From the NCBI GenBank assembly GCA_020629595.1, contig JAHDDA010000121.1, positions 1,479 through 7,846 on the forward strand: a DNA stretch of 6,368 bases, written 5' to 3'. A model generated the notes under the pieces. The model made no database searches and was not told the DNA's origin. It saw only the letters and a program-made list of their open reading frames with translations. A program made the position numbers and the translations under genes. Below, one piece after another: positions 5,211-6,368 of the stretch. This DNA comes from Chitinophagales bacterium. GTDB lineage: Bacteria; Bacteroidota; Bacteroidia; Chitinophagales; UBA2359. The stretch's first letter is position 1. Every line of letters starts with the position of its first letter.

Positions 5211-6230
5211 ATGAAATATTTTATAGGTCTTGTAAGCCTTCTTCTATTAATTTCTTGTGAAGTGAATAAAGTTAATAACCTTAAAAAACTACCAATTGTT
5301 TATTCTCCTGAGTACAATATTGGTTTTTATGGTATTCAATACTTGCATCCTTTCGATACAGGAAAATATGGTAAAATTGTAAAGCACCTAAACAAAACTT
5401 TAGGCGTTAAGCAACAACAATTTCATAGACCTTATTTAATCTCCGATAACGAACTATTAAAAGTTCATACAAAAAGTTACCTTAATAGTTTACAAGGCAG
5501 TGAAACAGTTGCAAAAGTTGCCGAAATGGGCATTTTAAGTAAGTTGCCTATTGGTGTAATTAATAACAAACTGCTAAAACCTATAAAATTAGCAACCGCA
5601 GGAACATTAATAGCAGGAAATTTAGCCCTTGAAAATGGTTGGGCAATAAATTTAAGTGGCGGCTATCATCACGCAAAAGCAAATAAAGGCGAAGGTTTCT
5701 GTTTTTTTGCCGATATAAACTTATTGATAGAAACGCTTCGTGAAGAAAGCAAAATTAAAAAAGCATTAATTGTTGATTTAGATGCCCACCAAGGAAACGG
5801 ACACGAATCAATTCATGGAAAAGATAAAGATATAGCCATTTTTGATATGTATAATTACCAAATTTATCCTGGCGAAAGACACCTTATTCCAGATATTGAT
5901 TATAATATTGAATTAAAAGCTCATACAAAAGACAAGGAATACTTACAACTTTTAAAAGAAAATTTGCCCAAAGCAATTGCCGAACAGCAACCCGATATAA
6001 TTATTTATGTCGCAGGAACAGATATTTATGAAAAAGATCCGCTTGGGGCTTTAAGTATTACCAAAAAAGGTATAATTGAACGAGATGCTTTTGTATTTGA
6101 ACAAGCATTGAATAATAAAATTCCAATTGTAATGACGCTTTCTGGTGGTTACCATAAAGATAGCGGATCTATTATTGGAGAATCTATAGAAAATTTGTTA
6201 AAGAATGTAATTGAGTTAAAAATTGATTGA
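5211..6230 (+). CDS. Class IV (HDAC11-like) deacetylase with lipoprotein signal
   Basis: A 339-residue member of the arginase/deacetylase fold, likely a Zn-dependent hydrolase removing acetyl or longer acyl groups from a lysine or small amide. Class IV signatures are GGYHHAKANKGEGFCFF (150-166, His dyad 153-154), DLDAHQGNGHE (189-199, Zn ligands Asp191 and His193), GTDIYEKDPLG (269-279, third Zn ligand Asp271) and SGGY (311-314, catalytic Tyr314), so the active site is complete. The first 16 residues, MKYFIGLVSLLLLISC, form a lipoprotein signal peptide with a lipobox at Cys16. The next in-frame Met is at residue 106, inside the domain, so there is no alternative cytosolic start at ATG. The protein is therefore predicted to be exported and lipid-anchored, which is unusual for this family. 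The substrate is unknown. It lies directly downstream of the receiver gene. Confidence 0.88.
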   Translation: MKYFIGLVSLLLLISCEVNKVNNLKKLPIVYSPEYNIGFYGIQYLHPFDTGKYGKIVKHLNKTLGVKQQQFHRPYLISDNELLKVHTKSYLNSLQGSETVAKVAEMGILSKLPIGVINNKLLKPIKLATAGTLIAGNLALENGWAINLSGGYHHAKANKGEGFCFFADINLLIETLREESKIKKALIVDLDAHQGNGHESIHGKDKDIAIFDMYNYQIYPGERHLIPDIDYNIELKAHTKDKEYLQLLKENLPKAIAEQQPDIIIYVAGTDIYEKDPLGALSITKKGIIERDAFVFEQALNNKIPIVMTLSGGYHKDSGSIIGESIENLLKNVIELKID

Positions 6231-6258
6231 GTTAACAAAAAAAGTATGCCTATTTTTA
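6227..6258 (+). promoter_or_regulatory. Possible promoter of the helicase gene
   Basis: TTG at 6227-6229, overlapping the deacetylase stop codon, is followed after 21 bases by TATTTTTA (6251-6258), seven of eight bases matching TAnnTTTG. The spacing fits the flavobacterial TTG-N17-23-TAnnTTTG pattern and gives a start near 6262, about 19 bases before the ATG at 6281. Confidence 0.4.
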
Positions 6259-6280
6259 TACACAAAACTTTCAGTAAAAA

Positions 6281-6368
6281 ATGGCAAACGCAACAAATCC
6301 CGAATTAGAATTGGCGTTTAATTACGTTCAGTACACCGATAAAAATATATTTTTAACAGGAAAAGCAG
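6281..6368 (+). CDS. Start of probable PIF1-like DNA helicase (partial)
   Basis: The frame opens with ATG at 6281 and runs off the window after 29 codons. The visible residues include NPELELAFNYVQYTDKN followed by IFLTGKA, which match the N-terminus of Bacteroidota PIF1/RecD-like ATP-dependent helicases, where FLTGKAGTGKTT forms the Walker A loop; the window ends just inside that loop. The rest of the protein is not visible, so the assignment rests on the N-terminus alone. It is 50 bases downstream of the deacetylase stop and may have its own promoter. Confidence 0.7.
   Translation, partial: MANATNPELELAFNYVQYTDKNIFLTGKA

Overview
The window reads as ordinary chromosome from a low-G+C member of the Bacteroidota, most likely a flavobacterium-like organism. 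The evidence is the A/T-rich sequence, the lack of Shine-Dalgarno sequences before starts, several matches to the Bacteroidota promoter element TAnnTTTG, and the kinds of protein present. No phage, insertion sequence, CRISPR array, tRNA or rRNA gene was seen.

Layout. At the left, a complete yqeY gene (+) converges on trhO (-), a rhodanese-type tRNA uridine-34 hydroxylase. A long inverted repeat between them probably ends transcription from both sides. A 347-base gap between trhO and thiD (1598-1944) holds the most unusual element. It contains two tandem copies of a roughly 110-base unit. On the minus strand each unit has a promoter-like block, a 26-base perfectly conserved segment starting at the predicted transcription start, and a 13-bp hairpin with a tetraloop and a T-rich tail. 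The hairpins differ at four of 13 pairs, and every change keeps pairing on the minus strand only. The simplest reading is a pair of sibling small RNAs of about 73-76 nt.

Next come thiD (-), a short hydroxymethylpyrimidine (phosphate) kinase, and divergent from it a 562-residue fusion (+). The fusion joins a cytoplasmic Ca3427/THI5-like type 2 periplasmic-binding fold to a class I SAM-dependent methyltransferase resembling sarcosine/dimethylglycine N-methyltransferases. The shared 77-base intergenic region and the link between THI5-like folds and the thiamine pyrimidine suggest, without proving, a connection to pyrimidine metabolism.

After a 372-base gap with no convincing gene lies a likely two-gene operon (+): a stand-alone CheY-like receiver and a class IV (HDAC11-like) deacetylase. 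The deacetylase carries a lipoprotein signal peptide, which is unexpected for that family. The right edge cuts the start of a probable PIF1-like DNA helicase gene.

The genes do not form one pathway. They fall into separate units: yqeY; trhO; the small-RNA pair with thiD; the fusion; receiver plus deacetylase; helicase. All functions are inferred from recognised motifs by eye; no database search was possible.
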